A DNA stretch of 55,424 nucleotides from Thiobacillus sp. 63-78 (GTDB taxonomy: Bacteria > Pseudomonadota > Gammaproteobacteria > Burkholderiales > Thiobacillaceae): the NCBI GenBank assembly GCA_001899765.1, contig MKWM01000046.1, positions 1-55,424 on the forward strand, in the 5' to 3' direction. Position numbers and translations under genes: made by a program. Within the stretch, counting starts at the first letter, position 1. Every line of letters begins with the position of its first letter. Below the pieces are notes generated by a model that was given only the letters and a program-made list of their open reading frames with translations, was not told the origin of the DNA and searched no databases. Of this stretch, positions 19,293 through 29,530 are shown piece after piece.

Positions 19293-20544
19293 GTTCGAGC
19301 ACGGCGGCAACGGTATAGAACGAACCGAAGACGAGAATTCTATCATCTTCGTGCGCCGTGCTTCGTGCCTCCGTGAGCGCACTGTTTACATCCGGCTGCA
19401 CGTGTATCGGCACCCCGCCCAGTTGCGCGCGCAGTTGGGCAGCCAGCACCTCGGCTTGCTGCGCACGGGGCGAGCGGGGGGTACACGTCCACCAGGCATC
19501 GATTTCATCGCCTAAAACCGCGAATATCCCTGCAGCATTCTTGTCGGCCAGCATACCCACCACGGCCAGCGTGCGCCCGCCCACGGGACGCGCGCGCAGG
19601 GTGGCCGCCAATGCGCGTGCCGCTTCCGGATTGTGCGCCACATCCAGAATGACCGTCGGCGCCTGAGCGATACACTGGAAGCGGCCCGGCACATTCGCCG
19701 CAAGCAGCCCCTGACGGATGGCCTCCCCGCTCACCGGCAGGCGTCCACGCACAGCCTCCAGCGCCGCCAATGCGCCCGACGCGTTACGCAACTGGCAGGC
19801 GCCCGCCATGGCAGGCAGCGGCAGGTCTGTCAGGCGCGTATCAAGACCGCGATAGATCCAGCGATCGCCTTCGCGCTGCGCGGAGAAATCCCGGTTCACG
19901 CACCGCAGATCGGCCCCAATGCGGCGGGCGTGTGCCAGCAGACTGTCCGGTGGAGCGGGATCGACGCAAATGGCAGGATGCCCGGCACGGTAAATGCCCG
20001 CCTTCTCGAAGCCAATCTTCTCGCGGCTGTCGCCAAGGTAATCCATGTGGTCGAGATCGATGCTGGAGACCACCGCAACCTCGGCATCGAACACGTTTAC
20101 CGCATCGAGCCGACCGCCCAGACCCACTTCCAGAATGGCCACCTCGACGCCGGCATCGATGAATCGCTCCATCGCGCCCAGTGTGCCAAATTCGAAATAG
20201 GTCAGTGAAATGTCCCCGCGCGCCTTGTCGACCCGTTCAAACGCAGCGATCAGTCCGGCGTCGCTCACTTCCCTGCCAGCGATCTTCACGCGTTCGTTGT
20301 AGCGCAGCAGATGCGGCGAAGTATAGAGGCCGGTCTTGTAGCCCGCAGCACCGAGAATGGCTTCCAGGTAGGCGCAGGTGGAGCCCTTTCCGTTTGTCCC
20401 CCCCACCACGATGAGCGGGAAATCCGGCATCAGCCCGAGGTTCTCCCTGACCCGGCGCACCCGATCGAGACCGAGGTCGATCGTGCTTGGATGCAGCTGC
20501 TCCAGCCGTTCCAGCCAGGCGTCGAGTGAGGTCGGACGTTGCAC
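19273..20544 (-). CDS. folC: Bifunctional folylpolyglutamate / dihydrofolate synthase
   Basis: Adds glutamate to dihydropteroate and to folates in the cytoplasm. The 423-residue Mur-ligase-like enzyme shows the P-loop GGTNGKGST near residue 48, the LGGRLDAVNVFDAEV segment, and the hydrolytic-loop region SIDLDHMDYLGDSREKI. It lies 97 bases after accD and overlaps the SPOR gene. Gene order accD-folC-dedD-cvpA-purF matches Escherichia coli. Confidence 0.95.
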   Translation of the reverse strand: MQRPTSLDAWLERLEQLHPSTIDLGLDRVRRVRENLGLMPDFPLIVVGGTNGKGSTCAYLEAILGAAGYKTGLYTSPHLLRYNERVKIAGREVSDAGLIAAFERVDKARGDISLTYFEFGTLGAMERFIDAGVEVAILEVGLGGRLDAVNVFDAEVAVVSSIDLDHMDYLGDSREKIGFEKAGIYRAGHPAICVDPAPPDSLLAHARRIGADLRCVNRDFSAQREGDRWIYRGLDTRLTDLPLPAMAGACQLRNASGALAALEAVRGRLPVSGEAIRQGLLAANVPGRFQCIAQAPTVILDVAHNPEAARALAATLRARPVGGRTLAVVGMLADKNAAGIFAVLGDEIDAWWTCTPRSPRAQQAEVLAAQLRAQLGGVPIHVQPDVNSALTEARSTAHEDDRILVFGSFYTVAAVLEHAATQH

Positions 20545-20641
20545 GATCGGTTACAGTCGGGGCGGTGATGCCAGTGAAAACAAATCAGGGTGAATGCGCT
20601 GCGTGGCCGCGCCGGCCCCGGCGGTCAACCGGTCCGGGGAT

Positions 20642-21511
20642 TCAAGCCGCCAGCGCGGGGCGTCCCATCATCATCGACAGCGTAGCCGCCAGTTCGCCAC
20701 GCATCTGGCGGCGGTCGATGATGCGATCGACGGCGCCCTTCTCCTGCAGGAATTCGGCGCGCTGAAAGCCTTCCGGCAGCGTTTCGCGCACGGTCTGTTC
20801 GATCACGCGCGGACCGGCAAAGCCGATCAGCGCATTGGGTTCGGCGACAATCAGGTCGCCCAGCATGGCAAAACTCGCCGACACCCCGCCCATGGTCGGA
20901 TCGGTCAGCACGGAAATGAAAGGCAAGCGATGGCGCGACAGCCGGGTCAGCGCCGCCGAGGTCTTCGCCATCTGCATCAGCGAAAACAGGCCTTCCTGCA
21001 TGCGCGCGCCCCCACTGGCGGAAAAGCAGACGAAGGCCGAGTTCGACTCGATCGCCGCTTCCACGCCGAGCACAAAACGCTCGCCGACGACCGAACCCAT
21101 CGAGCCGCCCATGAACTTGAACTCGAACGCCGCCGCCACGACCGGTACCGCCTTGACGCTGCCGCCGATCACCACCAGCGCGTCGGTCTCCGAGGTGCCG
21201 GTCTGCGCTTCTTTCAAACGTTCGGGGTATTTCTTGCTGTCCTTGAACTTGAGTGGATCGTGCGGCGCGATGTGCGCGCCGATTTCATGCTGCCCGTCCG
21301 CATCCAGCAGCATCGCCAGCCGCTGGCGCGCGCCGATGCGATGGTGGTGGCCGCATTTCGGGCACACCTCCAGGTTGCTTTCCAGATCGGCACGGTAGAG
21401 GACTTCGTTGCAGGCCGGACACTTGGACCACAGCCCCTCGGGCATGGATTTCTTGTCGGCCAGCGCACGCCGCTTGATTTTCGGCGGCAGGATCTTCTGA
21501 AACCAGCTCAT
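20642..21511 (-). CDS. accD: Acetyl-CoA carboxylase, carboxyltransferase beta subunit
   Basis: Together with AccA it transfers the carboxyl group from biotin carrier protein to acetyl-CoA, making malonyl-CoA for fatty acid synthesis. The 289-residue protein has the N-terminal four-cysteine zinc finger (CPACNEVLY with CPKCGHH, residues 34-56) and the crotonase-like core with [20 protein letters not shown]. It starts 13 bases after the trpA stop, so it may be transcribed with the trp genes. Confidence 0.97.
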   Translation of the reverse strand: MSWFQKILPPKIKRRALADKKSMPEGLWSKCPACNEVLYRADLESNLEVCPKCGHHHRIGARQRLAMLLDADGQHEIGAHIAPHDPLKFKDSKKYPERLKEAQTGTSETDALVVIGGSVKAVPVVAAAFEFKFMGGSMGSVVGERFVLGVEAAIESNSAFVCFSASGGARMQEGLFSLMQMAKTSAALTRLSRHRLPFISVLTDPTMGGVSASFAMLGDLIVAEPNALIGFAGPRVIEQTVRETLPEGFQRAEFLQEKGAVDRIIDRRQMRGELAATLSMMMGRPALAA

Positions 21512-21524
21512 GTATGTTCTCCGT

Positions 21525-22331
21525 TCACTTCGATGCCGCGTCGACGCCGCGGCGCAACTCGGCCACCATATGTTTGACGCGATTGGTGCACTCGCCTTCC
21601 GGCGCGGCCTCGATCTCGCTCATGATCCGGCTGCCCACGATGACCGCGTCGGCGATGCGGGCCACCGCTTCCGCAGTCGCCGCGTCGCGGATGCCGAAGC
21701 CCACCCCCACCGGCAGCTTGCAATGCTTGCGCACCATGGCCAGCTTGCGGGCGACCTCCCCGGTATCCAGACTGGCCGAACCCGTCACGCCCTTGAGCGA
21801 CACGTAATAGATGAACCCGTCCGCAACGGCCGCCACCTGCTCCACGCGCGATTCGGGCGTGGTCGGCGACAGCAGGAAAATCGGATCGAGACCATGTGCC
21901 TTGAATACATCCGATACGCCCGCCGACTCCTCCGGCGGAATGTCCACCGTCAGCACGCCGTCCACGCCGGCCGCCTGCGCAGCCCGGGCAAAGGTTTCGT
22001 AGCCCATGCGCTCGACCGGGTTGGCGTAGCCCATCAGCACCACCGGCGTCGTCGTGTTGGTCTTGCGGAATTCCGCCGTCATCGCCAGCACGTCCTTCAG
22101 TCCGACCTTGTTCGCCAGCGCCCGCTCCGAGGCCCGCTGGATCACGGGCCCATCTGCCATGGGATCGGAAAACGGCACCCCCAGTTCGATGATGTCAGCC
22201 CCGGCTTCTACCAGGACATGCATCAGGGGAACCGTCAGACCCTTGCCGGGGTCGCCTGCGGTCATGAAAGGAATCAGGGCTTTTCTGTTGTGCGCTTTCA
22301 GCGCGGTAAAGGTCTGGCCGATGCGGCTCAT
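21525..22331 (-). CDS. trpA: Tryptophan synthase alpha chain
   Basis: Cleaves indole-3-glycerol phosphate and channels indole to TrpB. The 268-residue protein from ATG 22331 has the family motif [17 protein letters not shown] with both the catalytic Glu and Asp region, and the phosphate-binding GFGIRDA and GSRI segments. The preceding in-frame TTG at 22355 was rejected because MSRIGQTF is the usual start. Order trpF-trpB-trpA-accD is standard in betaproteobacteria. Confidence 0.97.
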   Translation of the reverse strand: MSRIGQTFTALKAHNRKALIPFMTAGDPGKGLTVPLMHVLVEAGADIIELGVPFSDPMADGPVIQRASERALANKVGLKDVLAMTAEFRKTNTTTPVVLMGYANPVERMGYETFARAAQAAGVDGVLTVDIPPEESAGVSDVFKAHGLDPIFLLSPTTPESRVEQVAAVADGFIYYVSLKGVTGSASLDTGEVARKLAMVRKHCKLPVGVGFGIRDAATAEAVARIADAVIVGSRIMSEIEAAPEGECTNRVKHMVAELRRGVDAASK

Positions 22332-22373
22332 GGGCTGGTCTTCTGGAAAATACAATTCAAATAGGGAACCGGT

Positions 22374-23582
22374 TCAGAGTGTGATGCCCGATTCCCTGGC
22401 CACGGTGTTGATATCCTTGTCGCCGCGACCGGAGAGATTCACCAGGATGATCTTGTCCTGGCCCAGAGTCGGCGCGAGCTTCCTGGCGTAAGCGACGGCA
22501 TGGCTGGATTCGAGCGCGGGAATGATGCCCTCGAAGCGGCACAGATCGTGGAAAGCGGCCAGTGCTTCGTCGTCGTTGATCACCACGTATTCGGCGCGGC
22601 CGGCGTCCTTGAGATAACTGTGCTCGGGGCCGACGCCGGGATAATCCAGTCCCGCCGAGATCGAATGGGTCTCGATGATCTGGCCGTTCTCGTCCTGCAT
22701 CAGGTAGCTGCGGAAGCCGTGCAGCACGCCGGGGGCGCCGGCATTCAGGGGGGCGGCGTGCTTGCCGCTGGCAAGGCCGCAGCCGCCGGCTTCCACCCCG
22801 ATCAGCCGGACGCCTTCATGCGGGATGTAGGGATGGAAGATGCCGATGGCATTGGAGCCGCCGCCGACGCAGGCGATCACGGCATCCGGCTGGCGTCCCG
22901 CCAGTTCCGGCATCTGGACGAGGCATTCGCGCCCGATCACGCACTGGAAATCGCGCACCAGCATGGGATACGGATGCGGACCGGCGGCGGTGCCAAGAAT
23001 ATAGAAGGTCGATTCGACATTGGTGACCCAGTCGCGCATGGCCTCGTTCAAGGCGTCCTTCAGCGTCTTCGAGCCGCTGGACACCGGCACCACGGTGGCG
23101 CCCAGAAGCTTCATGCGGAAGACGTTGGGCGACTGCCGGGCGACGTCCTCGGCGCCCATGTAGACCACGCACTCCATGCCGTAGCGGGCGGCGACGGTGG
23201 CCGAGGCGACGCCGTGCTGGCCGGCGCCGGTTTCGGCGATGACGCGCTTCTTGCCCATGCGCCGCGCCAGCAGCGCCTGGCCGATGGTGTTGTTGATCTT
23301 GTGCGCACCGGTGTGGTTGAGGTCCTCGCGCTTGAGGTAGATCTGCGCGCCGCCATAGGCCTCCGACAGGCGTCTGGCGTGGTAGACCGGGCTGGGGCGG
23401 CCGACGTAGTGCTTCAGTTCGTATTCGAATTCGGCCATGAAGGCAGGATCGCTGCGCGCGCGGTCGTATTCGACGCGCAGTTCGTCCAGCGCCGCCATCA
23501 GGGTTTCGGCGACGAAAATGCCGCCATAGGGACCGAAGTGGCCGCGGGAATCGGGAAGATCGGTGAGGCCGGTGAGATTCAT
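22374..23582 (-). CDS. trpB: Tryptophan synthase beta chain
   Basis: PLP enzyme that condenses indole with serine. The 402-residue protein has the PLP lysine in HTGAHKINN, the phosphate-binding GGGSNAIG, and the catalytic Glu region of [10 protein letters not shown]. It overlaps trpF by four bases and is followed by trpA after 42 bases. It belongs to the common TrpB1 type that works in complex with TrpA. Confidence 0.97.
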   Translation of the reverse strand: MNLTGLTDLPDSRGHFGPYGGIFVAETLMAALDELRVEYDRARSDPAFMAEFEYELKHYVGRPSPVYHARRLSEAYGGAQIYLKREDLNHTGAHKINNTIGQALLARRMGKKRVIAETGAGQHGVASATVAARYGMECVVYMGAEDVARQSPNVFRMKLLGATVVPVSSGSKTLKDALNEAMRDWVTNVESTFYILGTAAGPHPYPMLVRDFQCVIGRECLVQMPELAGRQPDAVIACVGGGSNAIGIFHPYIPHEGVRLIGVEAGGCGLASGKHAAPLNAGAPGVLHGFRSYLMQDENGQIIETHSISAGLDYPGVGPEHSYLKDAGRAEYVVINDDEALAAFHDLCRFEGIIPALESSHAVAYARKLAPTLGQDKIILVNLSGRGDKDINTVARESGITL

Positions 23583-24199
23583 GTTGCTTCTTTCGCGTTC
23601 GCAATGAATCGCGCAATCTTGTGCGCGTCCTTGATGCCTTTCGAGATTTCCACACCGGACGATACATCCACCGCCCAGGGACGAACGTGCCGGATGGCCT
23701 CGGCAACGTTATCGGGGGTCAGTCCGCCCGACAGGATGACCGGCCGGGGCAGATTCACCGGAATCAGGTTCCAGTCGAAGCATTCCCCGGTGCCGCCCGG
23801 CACGCCCGGCACGAAGGCGTCGAGCAGCAAACCGCGCGCGGCATCGAAGTCAGCCGCGTATTTTAGCAAATCCGTGGCCCCATCGACGCGTACCGCCTTG
23901 ATATAGGGCCGGCCGAAGCGCATGCAGTCGGCCGGCGTCTCGTCGCCATGGAATTGCAGCAGGTCGAGCGGAGCAGCCTGCAGTACCCGTTCAATGAAAG
24001 CCGGCCCGGCGTTGACGAACAGGCCCACACTCTGGACGAAAGGCGGCAAGGCCCGCACCAGTCCGGCGGCCGCCTCGACCGATACGTGACGCGGGCTTTT
24101 TTCGTAGAACACGAATCCCACCGCATCCGCTCCCGCGTCGCAGGCGGCATGCAGATCCTGCAAGCGGGTGATGCCGCAGATTTTTACGCGCAGGCTCAT
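23579..24199 (-). CDS. trpF: Phosphoribosylanthranilate isomerase
   Basis: Performs the Amadori rearrangement of phosphoribosylanthranilate in tryptophan synthesis. At 206 residues it has the family N-terminus VKICGITR with the catalytic Cys, the catalytic Asp in VDVSSGVE near the end, and [11 protein letters not shown] 24199 overlaps the truA stop (ATGA), which supports this start over one five codons earlier. Confidence 0.96.
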   Translation of the reverse strand: MSLRVKICGITRLQDLHAACDAGADAVGFVFYEKSPRHVSVEAAAGLVRALPPFVQSVGLFVNAGPAFIERVLQAAPLDLLQFHGDETPADCMRFGRPYIKAVRVDGATDLLKYAADFDAARGLLLDAFVPGVPGGTGECFDWNLIPVNLPRPVILSGGLTPDNVAEAIRHVRPWAVDVSSGVEISKGIKDAHKIARFIANAKEAT

Positions 24200-24978
24200 G
24201 TGGCGAAGGGCCATCGTTCAGAACTTTCCGGCAAGGCAAAGTCCGCAGGATACCGGAGGTGGGTCAGGTACAGTCCGGCGGCGTCAAAAGTGGGGGCCGC
24301 CAGCGCGCGGTCGCGTCCCAGCAGGATCCCGTGTATCCATTCGGGCGCTTGTGCGCCGGCACCGATATGGACGAGGCACCCCATGAGGTTGCGCACCATG
24401 TGGTGCAGAAAGCCGTCAGCGTGGAAATCGCACAGCAGGTAGTCGCCGCGCCGTTCGATCCGCGCCAGGCGCAGTTCCTTGACCGGCGACCGGGCCTGGC
24501 ACTCGGCTGCGCGGAAGGCGGAAAAATCATGCCGGCCGATCAGGTGCGCCGCCGCCCGGTTCATCGCGTCGGAGTCGAGCGGACGGTGGCTCCATCCGAT
24601 CAACCCGTGGTGGAGGCCGGGACGCACAGGATGATTCAGCAGGACATAACGATACCCTCGCTGCGTGGCGGCAAAGCGTGCATGGAAGGCCTCGCTCACC
24701 TCGCGCGCCCACAGTACCGCGACGCCCGGCGGAAGATGGCGGTTGACGCCACGCACCCAGGCGGTCAGCGGACGCCGGGCGGTGGTGTCAAAATGAGCGA
24801 CCTGGAATGCCGCATGCACGCCGGCGTCGGTACGTCCGGCCGCCGTGACGACGATTTTTTCGCCTGCGATCGCCGAGATCGCCGCCTCCAGCGCATCCTG
24901 CACACCGCACCCCTGCGGCTGCGACTGCCAGCCGCAGAACCCGGTGCCGCAATATTCCAGACCCAGAACGATACGCAT
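24196..24978 (-). CDS. truA: tRNA pseudouridine synthase A
   Basis: Converts uridines 38-40 in the tRNA anticodon arm to pseudouridine. The 260-residue protein has the catalytic aspartate in [11 protein letters not shown] near residue 50 and the substrate-contact [11 protein letters not shown] near residue 200. ATG 24978 gives the usual MRIVLGLEY start; an in-frame GTG lies two codons upstream. Placed between fimV and trpF as in many gamma- and betaproteobacteria. Confidence 0.96.
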   Translation of the reverse strand: MRIVLGLEYCGTGFCGWQSQPQGCGVQDALEAAISAIAGEKIVVTAAGRTDAGVHAAFQVAHFDTTARRPLTAWVRGVNRHLPPGVAVLWAREVSEAFHARFAATQRGYRYVLLNHPVRPGLHHGLIGWSHRPLDSDAMNRAAAHLIGRHDFSAFRAAECQARSPVKELRLARIERRGDYLLCDFHADGFLHHMVRNLMGCLVHIGAGAQAPEWIHGILLGRDRALAAPTFDAAGLYLTHLRYPADFALPESSERWPFAT

Positions 24979-24990
24979 ACCCACCCGGCC

Positions 24991-25614
24991 TCAAGCCAGC
25001 ACGATCCACACTCCAATCAGACCCGCCAGTATGACGGCGCTGTCGCAGGCTTGCCAGCGTTCGGCGCGCAAAGTATAGGTGGCGGGGCCGGCGTCATCCG
25101 GCAGCGGCGTGCGCAGCGCATCCAGCCACCGGGCCGGTTTGGGCGCATGTTCGACATAGTCCAGGGTCAAGCCCAGGCGCACGGCGAAGGCACGGCGATC
25201 GAAGCCCAGCCAGGCCAGCGGACGCGCCAGCCCGTACAGCCCGTAAATCAGGCGTGCACGTGGCGTGGAGGCGAGCAGCACCGCCAGCCCGATGATCATC
25301 AGTGCCAGCCGGCCCACGCGCAGCGTGCCCTGCAGCAGCCCTTCCATGGTCGGGCTGGCCCATTCGAGCGACGGCCATAGCAGGATTCCGGGCAAGGTAT
25401 AGGCGTAGGTGACCAGCAGCACCGCCATCAGCCAACGGGTACGGCGCAGCAAACGCCAGGCTTCATGACGGACAGACTCAAACAGAAAGGCCGTCGCCAG
25501 CACGACGGCCAGCAAGGCCAGTTGGGGCACTGCCGCGCGCTCCACCGCTACGGCCCATCCGCACCACACAAGAATGCGGGCAGCCGAATGGGGGCATCCA
25601 GGGTACCTCAGCAT
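24991..25614 (-). CDS. Membrane protein resembling ECF transporter T components
   Basis: A 207-residue protein with about five hydrophobic segments and a conserved-looking cytoplasmic stretch (LASTPRARLIYGLYGLARPL near the middle). This is reminiscent of CbiQ/EcfT coupling proteins, where a similar Ala-Arg-Gly region contacts the ATPases. No ATPase or substrate-binding component is adjacent, so a transport role is a guess. ATG 25614 was chosen; ATG 25647 is the in-frame alternative. Confidence 0.6.
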   Translation of the reverse strand: MLRYPGCPHSAARILVWCGWAVAVERAAVPQLALLAVVLATAFLFESVRHEAWRLLRRTRWLMAVLLVTYAYTLPGILLWPSLEWASPTMEGLLQGTLRVGRLALMIIGLAVLLASTPRARLIYGLYGLARPLAWLGFDRRAFAVRLGLTLDYVEHAPKPARWLDALRTPLPDDAGPATYTLRAERWQACDSAVILAGLIGVWIVLA

Positions 25615-25689
25615 GCATTCACGCCCGCGACGGGATTGATCCGGCAAGCCGCCACAAAACGGGCTGTGCCGCGGTGTCGCTCACCGCAA

Positions 25690-25744
25690 GTGCCCGACGC
25701 AAAAGGGGGTTCGCCCGAACCGGGCCGTCCCTTCGCGTCGGCAC
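25690..25744 (-). terminator. Long stem-loop after fimV, possible terminator
   Basis: Immediately downstream of the fimV stop, the outer arms GTGCC-GACGC (25690-25700) and GCGTCGGCAC (25735-25744) pair, with a second inner stem GGTTCG / GAACC. No long T run follows, so factor-independent termination is uncertain; it may instead stabilise the fimV mRNA end. Confidence 0.45.
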
Positions 25745-25747
25745 CCC

Positions 25748-28147
25748 CTAGCCAAGCGAACTCAACATGTCTTGCGCATCGGATTTCTGTTTGTCGCTGC
25801 CTTCGGCCAGCACCTCGGCGAGGATCTCGCGTGCGCCTTCCTTGTCGCCCATTTCCACATAGGCACGGGCAAGATCGAGTTTGGTACCGACTTCGTCGAG
25901 TTCAAGCTCATTGTCGCCCGACTCGCCCAGATCGAGATCGAGACCACTGAAATCAAACTTGCTGTCAGGACCATTGTCTTCATCCAGGCCAAGATCCAGC
26001 TTCAGCGAATCGTCTTCCTCCACAGGCAGATCGATATCCGGCAGATCGAAATTCAGGCTCTGGGCATCCGTCTCGGCATGCCCGGTTTCGGGAGAGTCGG
26101 CCGCCGGCGCGGCTGGCATGTCGAAATTGAGGACATGACCCGCGGACTCGAATTCCAGCGGCGTGTCGGCCACCGGTTCCGGGATTTCTTCCGGCACGGG
26201 CTCAGGCGCAGGGTCTGGCTGGCCGGCTTCGATGACAGGCTCGGACAGTGCCTGCGCCCCGGCGAAGGCGACTGCCCCGCCCGCGATCGCCGCCGTCGCC
26301 GCCACCGTTTCGGCAGGGGACGCGTTCGATTGAGCACCGCCATACAGCGGGTTGGTCGGGTCGATGCTGCGGCCCATTTCGCAGGCTTTGTCCCACAACG
26401 GGCTCGACTTGTTGCCCAGCGCGGCGTAGAGCTCGCCGGCGGTCGATTCGAATGCCGCGGGATTGCGGCGCGCGGCGTAGATTTCCAGCAGCTTGACACG
26501 AATTTCGTGACGATCCGGATTCTTGTTGAGGGCTTCCTTGAGAATCTCCTCGGCCTGGGCGTCACGGCCATAGGCCATATACACCTCGGCTTCGGCGATC
26601 GGATCGACGTCGTGGGTATCGATGGTGCCCAGACCCGCCTGGCTGAAATCGGTCAGGAAAGAGGTGTCGCCAGTATTGACACTGCCGCCGGATGCGGCGC
26701 CGGCGACCGTGTTCGGGCGCACGTCGCCACCGCTCATGATGCTGTCTTCAAGGAGAGCACTACCCGTTTTCCGGCGGCGGCCACCGCCCGCCATCATCCA
26801 CCACAGGATGCCTCCAAGGCCCAGTGCCGCGATACCGCCGCCCCAATACAGCGGGTTGGCGAGCAGGGTCGCATACCAGTCCTGGGCCGGCTCGGCGGGG
26901 CTGGCAGGCGGTGCCTTGACGGTCGGAGCGAGCGGCGCCGGAGCGGGTTTGGCTGCCTCCGGCGCGGGGGTGGCGGGGGCTGCTGGCGCCGCTGGCGCTT
27001 CCTTCTGCGCCTTCTCTTTCATCTCGACCAGCTTCTGCATGTCCTGGATCTGCTTTTCCAGTGTGGCCACGCGTTGACCCGATTCCTGCAGTGTCTTTTC
27101 CCGCGCAGTAGCGTCTTCTTCCTGGGCGCGCAGTTTCTCCTGCAACGCACGGGCTTCATCCGCCTTGCCCGCCGCCGCAGCGGGCGGTGTGGCTTTGGAT
27201 AGCTTCAGAACGTCCTTTTGCGCCTCGGATGCCGGCTTGGCCTGGTCTTCCACCTTCGGGGTGATCTTGCCGCTACTGGCCTGGTCCGGCGTGGTCTTGG
27301 CCGCCGGCGCGGCACTCACGGCGCCCGCGAGTTTCTGTCGGTAGGCACGCCAGTCCTCGGCCTGCAGCCTGAGCTCGCGTACCGCGTCTTTTTGCGGGAT
27401 GGCCGCCACTTTGTCGACCGATGGAACATCAAGCGTCTTGCCCGCTTTCAGGCGATTCATATTGCCGTTGAAGGCCTTGGTGTTTTCCTGGTAGAGGCCC
27501 ACCAGGGTCTGCTCCAGGCTCACGCCTTCGGGCCGGATACGGCTGGCAATACCGATCAGGGTGTCGCCCCGCTTGACCTTGACATGATCCACGGTCTGCG
27601 GCGCGGGTTTGACCGCAGCAGGACGGGCTGCCGGCGCGGGGGCTGCCGGTGCTTGCGCAGCGGCTTGCGGGGCGGGAGCAGGGCTCGCCGCGGGCCCTTG
27701 CGACGGCGTCACGGGGGCCATGGGCGCCACCGCCTGCTTCGGCGCAACGCCCGGAGGGTCGAGCAGCATGGTGTATTCGCGCACCAGCCGTCCCGAGCCC
27801 CAGTTCAGTTCGATCAGCATGTCGATGAAAGGGTCGTTGACCGGACGGTTGGAACTGACTTTCAACACCGCCTTGCCATTCGGTTTTTTCTCGACCGTGA
27901 AGCGCAGGGAAGACAACACCGGGGCAAATTCAACATGCGCATCGCGAAATGCCTGGTCGGACGCCAGGCTGGCCGTCAGGCTGTCGAGCTCGGCCTTGTC
28001 TGCCGCGAACAGCTCGATTTCAGCTGCCAGGGGCTGGCCGAGTGCCGAGGTGACCGACAGCTTGCCCAACCCGGCGGCATTTGCCATCAGCGGCACGGCG
28101 ATCAGGCCGGCAGCCACCAGTTGGGTGGTGAAGCGCTTCAATTTCAT
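25748..28147 (-). CDS. fimV: FimV/HubP family polar peptidoglycan-binding protein
   Basis: A 799-residue inner-membrane protein that organises cell poles and supports type IV pilus and twitching functions. Visible in order: a signal peptide (VAAGLIAVPLMANA), the conserved FimV N-terminal domain (LGKLSVTSALGQPLAAEIEL), a LysM domain near 195-255 (VKRGDTLIGIASRI), a Pro/Ala-rich part with coiled coil (about 320-390), one transmembrane helix near 435-455, and a C-terminal FimV domain with TPR-like units (LDLARAYVEMGDKEGAREIL). The acidic cytoplasmic part is typical. Confidence 0.93.
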   Translation of the reverse strand: MKLKRFTTQLVAAGLIAVPLMANAAGLGKLSVTSALGQPLAAEIELFAADKAELDSLTASLASDQAFRDAHVEFAPVLSSLRFTVEKKPNGKAVLKVSSNRPVNDPFIDMLIELNWGSGRLVREYTMLLDPPGVAPKQAVAPMAPVTPSQGPAASPAPAPQAAAQAPAAPAPAARPAAVKPAPQTVDHVKVKRGDTLIGIASRIRPEGVSLEQTLVGLYQENTKAFNGNMNRLKAGKTLDVPSVDKVAAIPQKDAVRELRLQAEDWRAYRQKLAGAVSAAPAAKTTPDQASSGKITPKVEDQAKPASEAQKDVLKLSKATPPAAAAGKADEARALQEKLRAQEEDATAREKTLQESGQRVATLEKQIQDMQKLVEMKEKAQKEAPAAPAAPATPAPEAAKPAPAPLAPTVKAPPASPAEPAQDWYATLLANPLYWGGGIAALGLGGILWWMMAGGGRRRKTGSALLEDSIMSGGDVRPNTVAGAASGGSVNTGDTSFLTDFSQAGLGTIDTHDVDPIAEAEVYMAYGRDAQAEEILKEALNKNPDRHEIRVKLLEIYAARRNPAAFESTAGELYAALGNKSSPLWDKACEMGRSIDPTNPLYGGAQSNASPAETVAATAAIAGGAVAFAGAQALSEPVIEAGQPDPAPEPVPEEIPEPVADTPLEFESAGHVLNFDMPAAPAADSPETGHAETDAQSLNFDLPDIDLPVEEDDSLKLDLGLDEDNGPDSKFDFSGLDLDLGESGDNELELDEVGTKLDLARAYVEMGDKEGAREILAEVLAEGSDKQKSDAQDMLSSLG

Positions 28148-28278
28148 CCCGTCTCTCCCTTTCGCCCCGCTGGCGGGGCTGTTGAATCCTTGACGCCACT
28201 ATTGACGGCTCGGCAAGTGCAATCTTTAGTGCAACAATCGCACCAACACTGAATTTGCCGCCATCACTCCCCGTCCAG

Positions 28279-29391
28279 TCAGGCTTCCAGCAGGATGCGC
28301 AACATGCGGCGCAACGGTTCGGCCGCGCCCCACAACAACTGGTCCCCCACTGTGAACGCGGTCAGGTATTGCGGCCCCATGTTGAGCTTTCGCAGGCGGC
28401 CGATCGGTACGGCAAGCGTGCCCGTCACCGCAGCCGGAGTGAGCTCGCGCATGCTGAGTTCACGGTCGTTCGGCACCACCTTCACCCACGGGTTATGGGC
28501 GGCGATCAAGCCGTGGATGTCGGCCAGCGGGACATCCCTGGTCAGTTTGATGGTGAGCGCCTGGGAATGGCAGCGCATCGCGCCGACGCGCACGCACAGG
28601 CCATCGATCGGAATCGGTTTGTCGCTGCGGCCCATGATCTTGTTGGCTTCGACCTGCGCCTTCCATTCCTCCTTGGACTGGCCGGATTCGAGCGCCACGT
28701 CGATCCACGGGATCAGGTTGCCCGCCAGCGGCACCGGCCAGGCGTCGACCGGATAGCGCTCGGAGCGGATGAACTCAGCCATCTTGCGGTCGATTTCGAG
28801 AATCGCCGAAGCCGGATCGGCCAGCAGGTCCTTCACCTCGGCATAGACCGCCCCCATCTGGGCGATCAGCTCGCGCATATTGCGCGCGCCGGCGCCGGAA
28901 GCGGCCTGGTAGGTCATCGGCGAGACCCACTCGACCAGACCCGCGTCGAACAGCCCGCCCATCGCCATCAGCATCAGCGACACCGTACAGTTGCCGCCGA
29001 CGTAGGTCTTGACGCCGCTGGCGATGCCGTCCTCGATCACCTTCTTGTTGACCGGGTCGAGAATGATGATGGCCTCGTCCTGCATCCTGAGCGCCGAGGC
29101 GGCATCGATCCAGTAGCCGTTCCAGCCCGCCGCGCGCAGCTTCGGGTAGATCTCCTTCGTATAGTCGCCGCCCTGGCAGCTGATGAGGGTGTCGCAGGCC
29201 TTCAGGTCGTCGATGCTGTGGGCATCCTTCAGCGGCGGCACGTCACGGCCGATATCGGGGCCCTTGCCGCCGGCATTCGACGTGGTGAAGAACACCGGTT
29301 CGATGTGGTCGAAGTCGCGCTCTTCCTTCATGCGGCCCATCAGCACGGAACCCACCATGCCGCGCCAGCCGATCAAGCCTACTTTCATCAT
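28279..29391 (-). CDS. asd: Aspartate-semialdehyde dehydrogenase
   Basis: NADPH-dependent reduction of aspartyl phosphate, feeding lysine, diaminopimelate, methionine and threonine synthesis. The 370-residue protein has the N-terminal nucleotide fold [14 protein letters not shown], the catalytic Cys in [12 protein letters not shown] near residue 134, and the catalytic His region in [13 protein letters not shown]. It lies between leuB and fimV, the common betaproteobacterial order. The 131-base spacer to fimV carries a GCCCCGC/GCGGGGC hairpin at 28164-28179. Confidence 0.97.
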   Translation of the reverse strand: MMKVGLIGWRGMVGSVLMGRMKEERDFDHIEPVFFTTSNAGGKGPDIGRDVPPLKDAHSIDDLKACDTLISCQGGDYTKEIYPKLRAAGWNGYWIDAASALRMQDEAIIILDPVNKKVIEDGIASGVKTYVGGNCTVSLMLMAMGGLFDAGLVEWVSPMTYQAASGAGARNMRELIAQMGAVYAEVKDLLADPASAILEIDRKMAEFIRSERYPVDAWPVPLAGNLIPWIDVALESGQSKEEWKAQVEANKIMGRSDKPIPIDGLCVRVGAMRCHSQALTIKLTRDVPLADIHGLIAAHNPWVKVVPNDRELSMRELTPAAVTGTLAVPIGRLRKLNMGPQYLTAFTVGDQLLWGAAEPLRRMLRILLEA

Positions 29392-29407
29392 TTTCTTTCT
29401 CCTGTTG

Positions 29408-29518
29408 AGGGGTCAGGATTCAGGGATCAGGATTCAGGGGCGGTGCGGGCACAGCCCGCGCCTTGAAAATTGCGCGGCCTGTAGCCGCTCATCCCCTGAC
29501 CCCTGAATCCTGACCCCT
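29408..29518. repeat. Inverted and tandem GTCAGGATTCAGGG repeats
   Basis: The leuB-asd spacer holds an 18-bp perfect inverted repeat (29408-29425 with 29501-29518, unit AGGGGTCAGGATTCAGGG). The left arm continues into a second direct copy of ATCAGGATTCAGGGG. Such units often recur between genes across one genome. They could fold into a long mRNA stem between the two co-oriented genes. Confidence 0.75.
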
Positions 29519-29530
29519 AATTCCCAAGTC

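Noticed and set aside
25690-25744. A small structured RNA gene after fimV
   Set aside because: The stem-loop abuts the fimV stop with no promoter-like sequence of its own; a 3'-end hairpin explains it more simply.
29400-29520. CRISPR-like repeats in the leuB-asd spacer
   Set aside because: Only two or three copies, mostly inverted, without regular spacers; better described as an intergenic palindromic repeat.
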